Shown here piece after piece: positions 8,447 through 16,587 of a DNA stretch of 19,670 nucleotides. Under the pieces are notes generated by a model. The model made no database searches and was not told the DNA's origin. It saw nothing but the letters and a program-made list of their open reading frames with translations. The stretch comes from a bacterium (GTDB lineage: Bacteria > Chloroflexota > Dormibacteria > UBA8260 > Bog-877). The position numbers were made by a program, and so were the translations under genes. Each line of letters begins with the position of its first letter. Position 1 is the stretch's first letter. The DNA lies in the NCBI GenBank assembly GCA_021791455.1, contig JAJYWM010000253.1:1-19670 (forward strand), given 5' to 3'.

Positions 8447-9663
8447 TTCACGCTCAGGCCTCCCGGCCTCGGGTCATCTATTGGCTACGGCAGCCGACTC
8501 CGTACTACGTCACCCGCCTGAACGCCGTGGCGCACCGCGGCAATCTCGACTTGGAGGCGTGGTTCAGCGTGGAGCGTGAATCCGATCGGAGCTGGAGTGT
8601 GGATTCGGGGGCCTGGGAGTTCCCGGCCCGCTACATTCCCCGACGCCGGTCCCTGGGGGGCCTACACGTGCCCACGGTGGAACTGCGACGAGCCCGACCC
8701 GACCTCTTCATCCTGGAATATGACCGGGCCAATCTCGCCCTGGGGGCGCTCGCCGGTCGAGCGACGGCGCGCAGACTCGCCTTCCTAGTGTTGCCCAACT
8801 ATGACGCTTGGAGCCAGCGCACCTGGTGGCGGGAGGCCGCCAAGCACTTCCTCTTTCGCGCTGTCGACGGGGCTGAGGTGTCCGGCCCGGAGGCCAGCGC
8901 CATGGCCCGGAGGTATGGCCTACCAGACGACCGCAGTTGGCGAGTGGATCGCTCCATCTCAGTGACGCGCTACAGCCGCGCACGATATCTGTCCCCAGAT
9001 GCTCGTCAGCAGGGGCGGGACCGGCTGGGCCTGCGCGGGTGCGTCTTTCTCTACGTGGGTCGTCTCTGGCGCGGCAAGGGCCTCGACCACCTGCTGGACG
9101 CCTACCGGCGGCTGCGCGCCAGCAACCCTGAAGTCAGCCTTCTGTTGGTCGGCGACGGGGTTGACGAAGCTCATTATCGCGCACAGGCTGCCACGATCCC
9201 CGGGGTAGTGTTTGCCGGCTTCGTGGAACCTGAGCTCCTGCCCAACTTCTACGCGCTCGCCGACGTGTTCGTCTTCCCTACCCTGGGAGATCCCCACGGA
9301 CTGGTCGTCGAGGAAGCAATGTTGGCCGCCATGCCGGTGATCTCCTCTTCGGCCGCCGGCGAGATACGGTCGCGAGTGCCTGAGGGTGAGGCGGGGTTCA
9401 TTGTGCCTCCGGGCGACGCGGAGGCATTGGAGCACCGCATGGCCACTCTGGCCGCCAACCCGGCACTCCGAGCGGCGATGGGAAAACTGGGAGCGAATCT
9501 GGCTTCGGGTCGCTCCGACGGGCGGTTCGCCGTCCAGTTCGAGGCTTTCGTGGCCGCTGTTCTGGCCGCTCCGCGGCGCCGCAGCGCCAGCGCCCAGGTG
9601 GCTGACTTGCTGGGGCACCTGGTGCTGGCGTCAGGAGGCCGGATGTCGGCGGATGGCGATTGA
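8443..9663 (+). CDS. GT4-family glycosyltransferase
   Basis: This 406-residue enzyme is a third GT4-type transferase. Its N-terminal half is divergent, beginning VIYWLRQPTPYYVTRLNAVA (about residues 11-30), a pattern seen in glycosyltransferases that act after a first committed sugar. The donor domain is well conserved: FLYVGRLWRGKGLDHLLDAY, then LLLVGDGVDE, VVFAGFV, and the segment FVFPTLGDPHGLVVEEA, in which Asp takes the place of the first Glu of EX7E. The GTG at 8443 overlaps the preceding stop (GTGA) and is preferred over an upstream in-frame start at 8389 buried in the previous gene. The last 30 residues are a loosely conserved tail. It is followed by a gap of only 57 bases before the large membrane protein. 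Confidence 0.9.
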   Translation: MIHAQASRPRVIYWLRQPTPYYVTRLNAVAHRGNLDLEAWFSVERESDRSWSVDSGAWEFPARYIPRRRSLGGLHVPTVELRRARPDLFILEYDRANLALGALAGRATARRLAFLVLPNYDAWSQRTWWREAAKHFLFRAVDGAEVSGPEASAMARRYGLPDDRSWRVDRSISVTRYSRARYLSPDARQQGRDRLGLRGCVFLYVGRLWRGKGLDHLLDAYRRLRASNPEVSLLLVGDGVDEAHYRAQAATIPGVVFAGFVEPELLPNFYALADVFVFPTLGDPHGLVVEEAMLAAMPVISSSAAGEIRSRVPEGEAGFIVPPGDAEALEHRMATLAANPALRAAMGKLGANLASGRSDGRFAVQFEAFVAAVLAAPRRRSASAQVADLLGHLVLASGGRMSADGD

Positions 9664-9720
9664 GGTGCCTGGTGGCCCCGGCCAGCCGGTTTGCGGCCAA
9701 GGGCAGGCCGCCTAGACGGC

Positions 9721-11709
9721 ATGACTAGGCGACGACGCCAGCGCATGCCGGGGCACAAGCCGGTGGGCTGGCACGCTACTCCGGGGAGACGAGCTGCGCA
9801 TCTGGGCCCTGATTCGTCGCCTCCAGCGAGCACCTTGCCCGGTGCACCGCTGGCCTCGGCCGGGCAGCGCCTTCCGACCGGGCGCTGGCTTCCATCCTTC
9901 CAAGCCGGCGAGCTCACAGTGGCGGCAGGTGTTTGTCTCTGCGCCATCGCGGTCGCCGACGACGCTGCCGTGAGGGGCTCGAGCTGGAGTTCGATCCTGT
10001 TCTGGGTAGCCCTGGTGGGAATGTTCGCCGTCTTTGCCTTCCGCCTGCTCGGCAACCGGGTGTCGCGGCGGGAGCAAGTCTACTTGGTGGTGCTACTCGG
10101 GGTTGCCCTGTACCTGGTGAAGGTGCTGCGCAGTCCGGAAGGCTTCACCTTCACCGATGAGTTCATGCAGATGCGCACCGCGATCGACATCCTGCGGACC
10201 GGTCACCTGTTCGGCTTCAATCCCCTGCTGCCGATAAGCGCCCAGTATCCCGGCATGCAGCTCGCCACCATCGGCCTCATGGAGGTGTCCGGGTTGGGGC
10301 TGTTCCCCGCCGGGCTGGCTGTGATCGGAGTCGGCCACCTGCTCGCCATTGTCTGCCTGTTCCTGATATTCGAGAGGGTCACGGGTTCGCCCCGACTGGC
10401 CGCGCTCGCCAGCCTGGCCTACATGGCCAACCCCCACTATCTCTACTGGGACAGCCAGTTCTCGTATGAGTCATTCGCGCTGCCGCTGGAGTTGGCGGCG
10501 TTGCTCCTGGCCGTGGAGTTCACCTCGGCGAAGGACCAGACCGTGCGCTCGGGCCTGCGTTCAGGCACCACCGGCTTGTCTTGGCTGCTCGCTGCCGGAC
10601 TGGTGTTCATCGCAGCGGTCCCATCCCACCACGTCTCCGTCTACATCTTCCTGGGCCTGCTCAGCGGCTGGTGGTTGATCTCCTGGGTGCTCCGTCGTCT
10701 CTGGAAGCGGCCCACTCTAGGCGGCACTTGGGCTCTGCCCGCTGTGGGAGCGGTAGCTGGTTTGGTATGGCTTCGATGGGTGGCCCCCGACACCCCTCAT
10801 TACCTGGGAAGCCAGCTTGGCAACGCCGTCGCCAGCGTCTTACGGGTGCTTACGGGAGGCCTCGCGTCGCGCCATTTGTTCGTGTCCGGAGGAGTGGTGG
10901 CCCCACTTTGGCAGCGCCTAGCCGGCCTTGGCTCAGCCGTGCTCCTTGTGGTCACCCTACCATTTGGACTGGTGATGGCCTGGCGACGCCACCGTCGCAA
11001 CGCCCTCATGTTCACCCTCGCCATTGCGGCGGTGGTGTATCCGGCCACCCTCCTGCTCCACCTCGCACCCCAGGGCGTTGAGACCGGCGACCGAGCGGTC
11101 GAGTTCGTTTTCCTCGGGCTTGCGCCGGTCGTGGCGCTGGTGTTCGGATGGCTGGCACGTGACGGCCGCCTCGGAATCCTACGCCGAAGCTTGATGGCCG
11201 GAGCGCTGAGCGGCGTGTTCGTTGGTGGCGCGGTACTGGGCTGGACATTCTACCTGCAACTCCCGGTTCCGCCCTCGGCGCCAGGGGTGCCAGCGGTGAC
11301 CAATCCTCAGGCCCTTGCCGCTGCCAACTGGATGCTGGCTCATCTTGGCCCTCACCAAGTCGTCGCCACCGATGGGACCGACGCACTCTTGGTGGGCTCG
11401 GTGGGCCAACAGAATCCCTTGACATCGGCCGCGGGGCCAGTCCCGGCCTGGCCCATCTTGATCTACAGCCAGCTGGGCCAGCTCGGCGACTTCACCTTGC
11501 AGCGTGGCCATGTTAAGTTCATCGAGGTCAATCAGCGCCTCACGAAGGGGCTGCCGCAGGGCGCCAACTTCTTTGGCCAAGGGGCTCCGACTCAAACCCG
11601 GGTCCTGCCCCAAGCGGCTCTCAGCAAGTTTGCCAAGCTGAGCTTCCTGTCCCGCATCTACGACAGCGGCAACATCCAGATCTACGAGGTGACGCGTGCG
11701 GTTCCGTAG
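9721..11709 (+). CDS. GT-C-like polytopic membrane glycosyltransferase
   Basis: A 662-residue membrane protein with a basic, Pro-rich cytoplasmic N-terminus of about 60 residues, then some 12 hydrophobic segments, then an extracytoplasmic C-terminal domain of about 150 residues. Between the early membrane segments lies GFTFTDEFMQMRTAIDILRT (about 141-160). Its Asp146-Glu147 sits where GT-C enzymes of the PMT/ArnT type keep the catalytic acidic residue of the first external loop. FNPLLPISAQYPGMQLA (166-182) also resembles that family. GT-C enzymes use polyprenyl-phosphate sugars and act outside the membrane. The polymerase-like role of a Wzy protein is an alternative. The ATG at 9721 is used; a TTG at 9691 is also in frame, and neither has a strong ribosome-binding site. 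The broken GT2 at the operon head resembles DPM synthase, which makes polyprenyl-phosphate sugars, so the two may once have worked as donor maker and user. Confidence 0.8.
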   Translation: MTRRRRQRMPGHKPVGWHATPGRRAAHLGPDSSPPASTLPGAPLASAGQRLPTGRWLPSFQAGELTVAAGVCLCAIAVADDAAVRGSSWSSILFWVALVGMFAVFAFRLLGNRVSRREQVYLVVLLGVALYLVKVLRSPEGFTFTDEFMQMRTAIDILRTGHLFGFNPLLPISAQYPGMQLATIGLMEVSGLGLFPAGLAVIGVGHLLAIVCLFLIFERVTGSPRLAALASLAYMANPHYLYWDSQFSYESFALPLELAALLLAVEFTSAKDQTVRSGLRSGTTGLSWLLAAGLVFIAAVPSHHVSVYIFLGLLSGWWLISWVLRRLWKRPTLGGTWALPAVGAVAGLVWLRWVAPDTPHYLGSQLGNAVASVLRVLTGGLASRHLFVSGGVVAPLWQRLAGLGSAVLLVVTLPFGLVMAWRRHRRNALMFTLAIAAVVYPATLLLHLAPQGVETGDRAVEFVFLGLAPVVALVFGWLARDGRLGILRRSLMAGALSGVFVGGAVLGWTFYLQLPVPPSAPGVPAVTNPQALAAANWMLAHLGPHQVVATDGTDALLVGSVGQQNPLTSAAGPVPAWPILIYSQLGQLGDFTLQRGHVKFIEVNQRLTKGLPQGANFFGQGAPTQTRVLPQAALSKFAKLSFLSRIYDSGNIQIYEVTRAVP

Positions 11710-12445
11710 ATACAACTGGCTGGATCCAGGGGTGGGGCTGCTGGCGGTGGTCTGCGCCTTGGTGGCGATCGGCCCCGTCAGCGATCCGCTCCGGCTCCCC
11801 GGAGGCATCCTCCTGGCGCTAGTCTTCCCCGGCCTCGAAGCTGGGAGGGCAGTGGTCCCAGATCAAGTTGGGCTAGCGAGACGCCTGGTGATCAGCCTCG
11901 CCCTGGGGCTGGCAATCGATGTTCTTGGTGGGGTGCTCCTCAACTTCACCCCGGCAGGGCTCACAACCTCCAGCTGGGCAGGCCTCCTGGCAATCTTGGC
12001 CGTACTCGCCAGCGCCACGGCGTGGTGGCGCCATCGCCGCCGCGCCCGACCGGATCTGCCCACCATCACCGGGCCCTCGCGACAGATGACACTGGCGGCC
12101 ATTGGTGCCTCTTTGATGGCCCTGGCGGTGGCAGCAGCCGTGGTGGGTGGGCGAGCTCCCGCCGGCCCCGGCTACGCGCAGCTGTGGACGATTCCCAGTT
12201 CGTCGAGCAGTGCCATCGTCGCTGACATCGGGGTGCATAGCCTCGAGCCAACCACAGACCATTTCTCGGTGGTGGTCAGGACCAGCTCTCGCACCGTGAC
12301 GCGGTACGCCTTTGAGCTAGCACCGGGGCGGACCTGGACCAGGCGACTGGACCTGCCCCAAACCCGGGCCCGGATCGAAGTTCTCCTCTACCGTGGCAGC
12401 GTCAGCCACCCGTACCGTGAGCTGTGGTTGGAACTACCGGGATGA
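11696..12445 (+). CDS. DUF1616-like membrane protein
   Basis: This 249-residue protein overlaps the preceding gene by 14 bases, starting at a GTG with GAGGTG just upstream. It has about four hydrophobic segments: LLAVVCALVAIGPV, the GGILLALVFPGLEAGRAVV region, LVISLALGLAIDVLGGVLL, and LAAIGASLMALAVAAAVVG. The second and third, with a large-hydrophobic-plus-Pro-Gly turn followed by LGLAIDVLGGVLLN, resemble DUF1616 proteins, a poorly characterised archaeal and bacterial membrane family often found in surface-sugar gene clusters. After the last membrane segment comes an extracytoplasmic region of about 90 residues, predicted mostly beta, ending in RELWLELPG. It is the last gene of the operon. 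A role assisting the GT-C-like protein is inferred from their overlap only. Family assignment is by pattern, not by search. Confidence 0.7.
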   Translation: MRFRRYNWLDPGVGLLAVVCALVAIGPVSDPLRLPGGILLALVFPGLEAGRAVVPDQVGLARRLVISLALGLAIDVLGGVLLNFTPAGLTTSSWAGLLAILAVLASATAWWRHRRRARPDLPTITGPSRQMTLAAIGASLMALAVAAAVVGGRAPAGPGYAQLWTIPSSSSSAIVADIGVHSLEPTTDHFSVVVRTSSRTVTRYAFELAPGRTWTRRLDLPQTRARIEVLLYRGSVSHPYRELWLELPG

Positions 12446-12473
12446 GACCGGGAGATTAGGGGGGAGATAGCCT

Positions 12474-12489
12474 GCGGTCGCCGGACCGC
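12474..12489 (+). terminator. Stem-loop between convergent transcripts
   Basis: GCGGTC, a four-base loop GCCG and GACCGC form a perfect six-pair stem 28 bases after the operon's last stop and before the convergent ATP-grasp gene. There is no T-tract on either side, so it is at best a weak or Rho-assisted terminator that could serve both directions. Confidence 0.35.
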
Positions 12490-12626
12490 GTCAGCTCAAG
12501 AACTCGTCGAGCCTCTGATGAGAAGCTCACATCGCCAAGCAACAGGCGTCCGAGGCTGGCGCAGGAGCGAAGAGACATGGATGCGACGGCCGGACCAAGC
12601 CGGCGTGGGCGGTCGGGTCACCTGGG

Positions 12627-13532
12627 TCACCTCGGACCCGCCCGACCCGCGCCAGCTTGCTGGTGTCCGGCCATCTCCGCTGCCGTCGGCAGACTCCACA
12701 ACGACCCCAGCTGGATGTCAAGGCGGCGGGGAACGAAGCGCTCCAGTCCACCGCCGGGGTACACCGCCAACTCGCCCACGTAGACCGCCCCATTGACGTT
12801 GTAGAGGTCCACCCTGACGAAGTCGAAACCGTGGGCAAGTCGGCGCGCCGCGTCGACCATCTCGGGCCAGGTGTCCGGCGGCTGATCGACTGGGCCGAGA
12901 GGAAACTCGAGCCTGGTCTTGAGAGGCCGAAAGTCGCTTGTGTAGAGCCGCCGGCGATGGCCGCTGAATCGATCACTGTCGATTTGGAGGAGGGCGGGCC
13001 TCTGGTGGAACACGAACAGCTTGTAGTCGACCGGCGGCTGGGGGCCATCGCCCAGAAGGGGCTCAACCAGCAGGGTCCGACGCGCTTGTGAGTAGCCCCA
13101 CTCACCCTTGCTGAGCTCCGGATTCTGGGCGAGCCAGCGGCCGGTGATGCGGTCCAGGTCATCAGCTGTCGACGGTTGGCCGCGCCCGAAATAGATCGCC
13201 CCGCTGCGGTGATTGGGCTTGAGTACCCAGCACTCGGGGAGATCCAGGCTGAGTAGCTCACGGACGTTGAGCCCGGACCAGATCGTCTCCGGCGTGGCCA
13301 GCCCTAGGCCCGCGGCCAGCTCCTTGACCCAAAGCTTGTCACAGGCATACCCGATCAGAGGACGGCGATCGTGAAGCATGCGCCAATTGATCTTCTCGCT
13401 GAAGGTAGTAGGGTGGCGCAGGTCAGCCCACCTCCGCTGACGGGCGAGGTAAAGCAGGTGTCGGCGGAGGGGCGCGGGCAAGTGGCGGAGCCCATCCAGC
13501 TGCGCATCCGCCAGCCACTCCCGAAGTCGCAT
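12627..13532 (-). CDS. TupA-like ATP-grasp ligase
   Basis: This 301-residue protein matches the TupA-like ATP-grasp family, named for teichuronopeptide synthesis in an alkaliphilic Bacillus and common in polysaccharide clusters. ATP-grasp enzymes activate a carboxylate as an acyl-phosphate and join it to an amine. Family signatures are TFSEKINWRMLHDRR (about 43-57), YACDKLWVKE (62-71), the ATP-binding strand CWVLKPNHRSG (101-111), KGEWGY (142-147), DYKLFVFHQRP (169-179), and FDFVRVDLYNVNGAVYVGEL (236-255) with the metal/ATP-binding Asp and Glu, then YPGGG. The ATG at 13532 is preferred to a TTG at 13583, since GGGAG lies about nine bases upstream and the start matches that of the paralogue at 15700-16587. 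It lies convergent to the large operon. The C-terminal 20 residues, after LWSLP, are a low-complexity extension missing in the paralogue. Confidence 0.9.
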   Translation of the reverse strand: MRLREWLADAQLDGLRHLPAPLRRHLLYLARQRRWADLRHPTTFSEKINWRMLHDRRPLIGYACDKLWVKELAAGLGLATPETIWSGLNVRELLSLDLPECWVLKPNHRSGAIYFGRGQPSTADDLDRITGRWLAQNPELSKGEWGYSQARRTLLVEPLLGDGPQPPVDYKLFVFHQRPALLQIDSDRFSGHRRRLYTSDFRPLKTRLEFPLGPVDQPPDTWPEMVDAARRLAHGFDFVRVDLYNVNGAVYVGELAVYPGGGLERFVPRRLDIQLGSLWSLPTAAEMAGHQQAGAGRAGPR

Positions 13533-14555
13533 CCTCAACGGCTCCCAAGAGCGGGCCGGGTCATCCCCGTCGCAGCCGCCCAAGGCAGCCTCAGGTGCGG
13601 TTCACCGCCCAATGAGTCGGGCAGCGAGTCGGCACGATCTTGTCGGTGCAGACACGACCGCCCCCCCTCGAGGTCGAGGTCTTGCATTAGCGCGTACTTC
13701 GCCTCCAATTGGCAGCCCACCGGCCTTCGACCGGGCACCCGGTCCAGCTCCCATCACGGAACTCTAGGGAGTATGTATCGAAAGGCGGGCGCTGACGTCT
13801 GCGGCGAACTTAAAACCCGCGCAGCCGGCTCAGCTACCTTGGTCCGCCCCCTTAAGCCCACCGACAGGCAGCTGCGGGCGGCTCCGTGCGCGCAGCCGAG
13901 TTCGACGGCCAAATGGCTGCCGGCTGCATCCCCAAGGCCGGCGGGCCTTGCCCGCAGGGGCCGATCCAGGGTGGGTTGCCCGGCCGGGATCGGGGCCCGG
14001 GTTGGAGATCACAGGTAGGGCCAGGCGCATGGACAGCGGGAGGCGGGAGGCCACCTCAGCTTGGTAGCTTGGTGCAGCGCGACCCGGCAGATGACGGGAC
14101 GGGCTGGGGTGGAGAGACTTAGCCAGCACGGAGTTCAGGCACGGATTGGCTGATCCTCACGACTCGAAGCCCGAGTATCTGACCCTCTCCCGGGCTGGGG
14201 TACCCGGGTGGGCTGGGTGGCACAACCCCGGCCGACGGACACCGACCGCTGACCAGACACCCGCCCCCTACCGTACCCACGTGGCCCGAAATCATTGGTA
14301 ATGCCCCGGGGTGGGCGTGGCGCCCGCACTGGAGACCCGGGCCAGGCGAGGTGCGGCAGTGCGGCGCAAGCCAGGGGAAGGTGCGCGCTGAGACTTGCCG
14401 GCCTTATCCCGTCTGGCCCGGCCCATGGCCGCCAGCCGACATCCCAAACTCCGACCCGTCGGCTCGCGCTACCGGGGCTGTCTGAGGGAGCTGACCAACC
14501 CACCCGATACTCGCGATCCTCACCCCACCGCCGTGGCGCGCTTCGGCATTCGTAA
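13533..14555. other. Long intergenic stretch without a recognisable gene
   Basis: About 1.0 kb separate the ATP-grasp start from the PLP-enzyme stop. Open frames are present in several registers but their translations are low-complexity and lack family motifs. A minus-strand frame at 13535-13738 with EAKYALMQDLDLEGG looks the most protein-like, but I cannot assign it. Several inverted repeats occur around 13941-13993 and CCCGGG pairs at 14189-14208. It should also hold the ATP-grasp gene's promoter and the PLP gene's terminator, neither of which I could place with confidence. Confidence 0.45.
13941..13993. repeat. Two adjacent inverted repeats
   Basis: GCGGGC-CTT-GCCCGC forms a perfect six-pair hairpin at 13941-13955. 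Immediately after it, CCGATCC (13961-13967) pairs with GGATCGG (13987-13993) across a 19-base loop. No T-tract follows on either strand. They may be a folded leader of the downstream minus-strand gene, a terminator remnant, or chance in GC-rich sequence. Confidence 0.35.
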
Positions 14556-15545
14556 TCACTCCAGGAGCTCAGCAGCTCGGCTAAACAACTCAGGGCCGCC
14601 ACCAGTGTGCCAAAAGATGACCGGCCCCTGGAACTCGTGCCGGGCCGCAATATCCATCAGGGCGTGGCACGCCTTTCCCGTGTAGGTTACGTCCAGGAAG
14701 ACCCCTTCGGTACAGGCCAAGGCGCGAATCGCTGCCAAAGCGCCCTCCGTCGCAATCGTGTACCCGGGACCAAGGAAGTCCGTACGCACGTCCAGGTCAG
14801 CTTCCTCCTGCTCGCTGCGTACCTGGAGCAGCGCACTGGCCTCGCGGATCAGCGCTCCAGCCACGGACCGAATCTTGTCCTCTGACCAGCTCACGCTGAC
14901 TCCCACGACCCGGGTCCGGGGTAGGTAGAACTCAGCCCCCAGGCAGACCCCTGCAAATGTGGACCCAGATCCCACCGCGACTACGATAGCGGCGGGTGAC
15001 AGGCCAACGGCCAGGCACTGCTCCGCGAGCTCCCGGGTCGCCTCCACGTGGGCCACCGTCCCCAACGAGGTCGCGGCGCCAAGCGGAATGATGCACGGAG
15101 AATGCCCCTCGATGGCCAGGGCTCGGGCCCGCGCCTCCATCTGTCGATCTACTTCCTCGTAGCTGACGGGGCCGAGGTATATGATCTCGGCCCCCAAGAT
15201 GCGAGTCAGCAACACATTGCCAGTTTCCGTAACAGGTCTCTCACCTCGTAAAAATATGATGGCCGGTAGGCCGAGGTGAGCGGCTGCAGCGGCCGTGATT
15301 CGGCAGTGATTCGACTGTATGGCACCGGTCGTCAACACGACGCTCGCCCCGTCTGCAAGCGCCTGCCCGAGGATCAGATCCAGCTTACGGAACTTGCTAC
15401 CGCCAAATCCCAGTGGCCCGATGTCGTCGCGCTTGGCCCAGGTCTCCTGCCCAGTGAGCTGCTCGAAGCGGGACCAGCGCTCAAGGGGAGCGTACACCTG
15501 AGCCAGGCCCGCCCGAGGGAAACGATCTAAGAGCCCCAAGTCCAC
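14556..15545 (-). CDS. PLP-dependent D-cysteine desulfhydrase-like enzyme
   Basis: This 329-residue protein belongs to the fold-type II PLP family that holds ACC deaminase and D-cysteine desulfhydrase. GFGGSKFRKL carries the PLP lysine (Lys51, the same number as in Pseudomonas ACC deaminase), followed by TTGAIQSNHCR (72-82, Ser78-Asn79) and the phosphate loop VGSGSTFAG (191-199). ACC deaminase needs a Glu after the active-site Tyr and a Leu near the C-terminus (Glu295 and Leu322). Here the positions read YTGKA (Thr289) and HTGGG (Thr314). Thr/Ser at these sites goes with D-cysteine desulfhydrase, which yields pyruvate, sulfide and ammonia. The GTG at 15545 gives the normal family length and has GGGGGA nine bases upstream; longer starts would run into the upstream ATP-grasp gene. 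It lies 154 bases after that gene on the same strand and may share its transcript. Activity on another D-amino acid is possible. Confidence 0.88.
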   Translation of the reverse strand: MDLGLLDRFPRAGLAQVYAPLERWSRFEQLTGQETWAKRDDIGPLGFGGSKFRKLDLILGQALADGASVVLTTGAIQSNHCRITAAAAAHLGLPAIIFLRGERPVTETGNVLLTRILGAEIIYLGPVSYEEVDRQMEARARALAIEGHSPCIIPLGAATSLGTVAHVEATRELAEQCLAVGLSPAAIVVAVGSGSTFAGVCLGAEFYLPRTRVVGVSVSWSEDKIRSVAGALIREASALLQVRSEQEEADLDVRTDFLGPGYTIATEGALAAIRALACTEGVFLDVTYTGKACHALMDIAARHEFQGPVIFWHTGGGPELFSRAAELLE

Positions 15546-15699
15546 CTCGAGCCGTCCCCCGCCAACGGCCGCCGCACACCCTCCCTCGCCGGCGGGGCTG
15601 CTTCCTGGCGTTGGCTGGCCGGACTTCCTGGCCTGCCGACGGCTCGGCTGGCCCCCCAAGGGAGCTGACCCGGGAGGGCACAGGACCTCGCACGGCCGC

Positions 15700-16587
15700 C
15701 TAGAACCGCGGCAGCCGCCACAGAGCCCCCAATTGTCGGTCCACGCGGTAGGGGTGGAATCGTGAAAGCCCAGCGCCGGGATAGGCGGTAAGCTCGCCGA
15801 AGTAGACCGCCTCACCGATGGTGTAGAGGTCGACCCGAATGAAGTCGAACGGCTGCGCTAGTTGGGATGCGGTCTCCAGAATGGCCCCCAAGTTTGGCGG
15901 TGGCGGCACCACACTTGCCAGGGGGAGCCCTCCCTCGGTCACACTCAGCGGCTGCCAGTCGGGCGTATAGAATCGTCGGGCGGTCCCGGCAGGAGGCCAC
16001 AATGTGTCCGTCGTTTGCTGCCAGCGGCTAAAACGATCAGGCTCGACGGAGATGACGCCGATCATCCGTGGCTGCCCGTCGAAGGCATACACCTTGAAAC
16101 TGGTCGGAGTAGTCTCGCGACTTCCGATCCTCTCCTCGACCAGCAGAAGCCGACGCGCCCGCTGGTAGCCCCACTCCCCGTTCCTCGCCGGTGCGGACTC
16201 CTGTAGCCAAGAGCGCACCTTGACGAAGAGTGGATCGCCTCGACGCAGGGGCCCACTGCCGAAATGAACTTGCCCGGAACTATGGTTCGGCTTCAGGACC
16301 CACCTCTCCGGCATCGGCACCGTCTCCAGTTCGCGCAGGTCCGATCCGCTCCACAGTGTCAAGGGCACTCGAACAGAGTGCTCTTGAGCGTACTGCTTGG
16401 CCGCTAGCTTGTCACAGGTGAGAGCAATCAGCTCCCGGTGGTCATAAAGCATGCGCCAGTTGAGCTTCTCATTGAATGTGACAGGTCGACTGAAACGGCC
16501 CAGTCGCCGGTGCGCGGAAAGGAAAAGGATGTGGCGCCGCAGCTTCGGGGGTGTGCGCCGAGCGGCTGCAGTTGTGATTCGAGCCAT
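15700..16587 (-). CDS. TupA-like ATP-grasp ligase (second copy)
   Basis: A 295-residue paralogue of the ligase at 12627-13532, clearly diverged. Shared blocks are KLRRHILFLSAHRRLGRF, TFNEKLNWRMLYDHRE, TCDKLAAKQYA, RWVLKPNHSSGQVHFGSG, NGEWGYQRARRLLLVEE, SFKVYAFDGQP, and FDFIRVDLYTIGEAVYFGEL followed by YPGAG, covering ATP- and metal-binding elements. It has an insertion after the DRFSRW segment (TTDTLWPPAGTARR) missing in the other copy. The ATG at 16587 aligns with the paralogue's start; a GTG at 16713 would add 42 residues (DLFADSFVSPTVKV region) with no counterpart, though a TATAAT at 16741-16746 would fit that start. It precedes the D-cysteine desulfhydrase-like gene on the same strand. 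An amide or peptide-type ligation on surface glycan is the likely role, with the substrate unknown. Confidence 0.88.
   Translation of the reverse strand: MARITTAAARRTPPKLRRHILFLSAHRRLGRFSRPVTFNEKLNWRMLYDHRELIALTCDKLAAKQYAQEHSVRVPLTLWSGSDLRELETVPMPERWVLKPNHSSGQVHFGSGPLRRGDPLFVKVRSWLQESAPARNGEWGYQRARRLLLVEERIGSRETTPTSFKVYAFDGQPRMIGVISVEPDRFSRWQQTTDTLWPPAGTARRFYTPDWQPLSVTEGGLPLASVVPPPPNLGAILETASQLAQPFDFIRVDLYTIGEAVYFGELTAYPGAGLSRFHPYRVDRQLGALWRLPRF

Noticed and set aside
13371..14018. A plus-strand open frame across the ATP-grasp start and the gap
   Set aside because: Partly antisense to the ATP-grasp gene, with low-complexity composition and no recognisable domain.
14189..14208. CCCGGG pair forming a possible hairpin (8-base loop)
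   Set aside because: Both halves are palindromes common in GC-rich DNA, the stem is only six pairs, there is no T-tract, and it lies far from a stop codon.
15546..15815. A longer N-terminus for the D-cysteine desulfhydrase-like protein, up to a start at 15815
   Set aside because: It would overlap the upstream ATP-grasp gene and adds about 90 residues unlike the family, while the GTG at 15545 gives the normal length.
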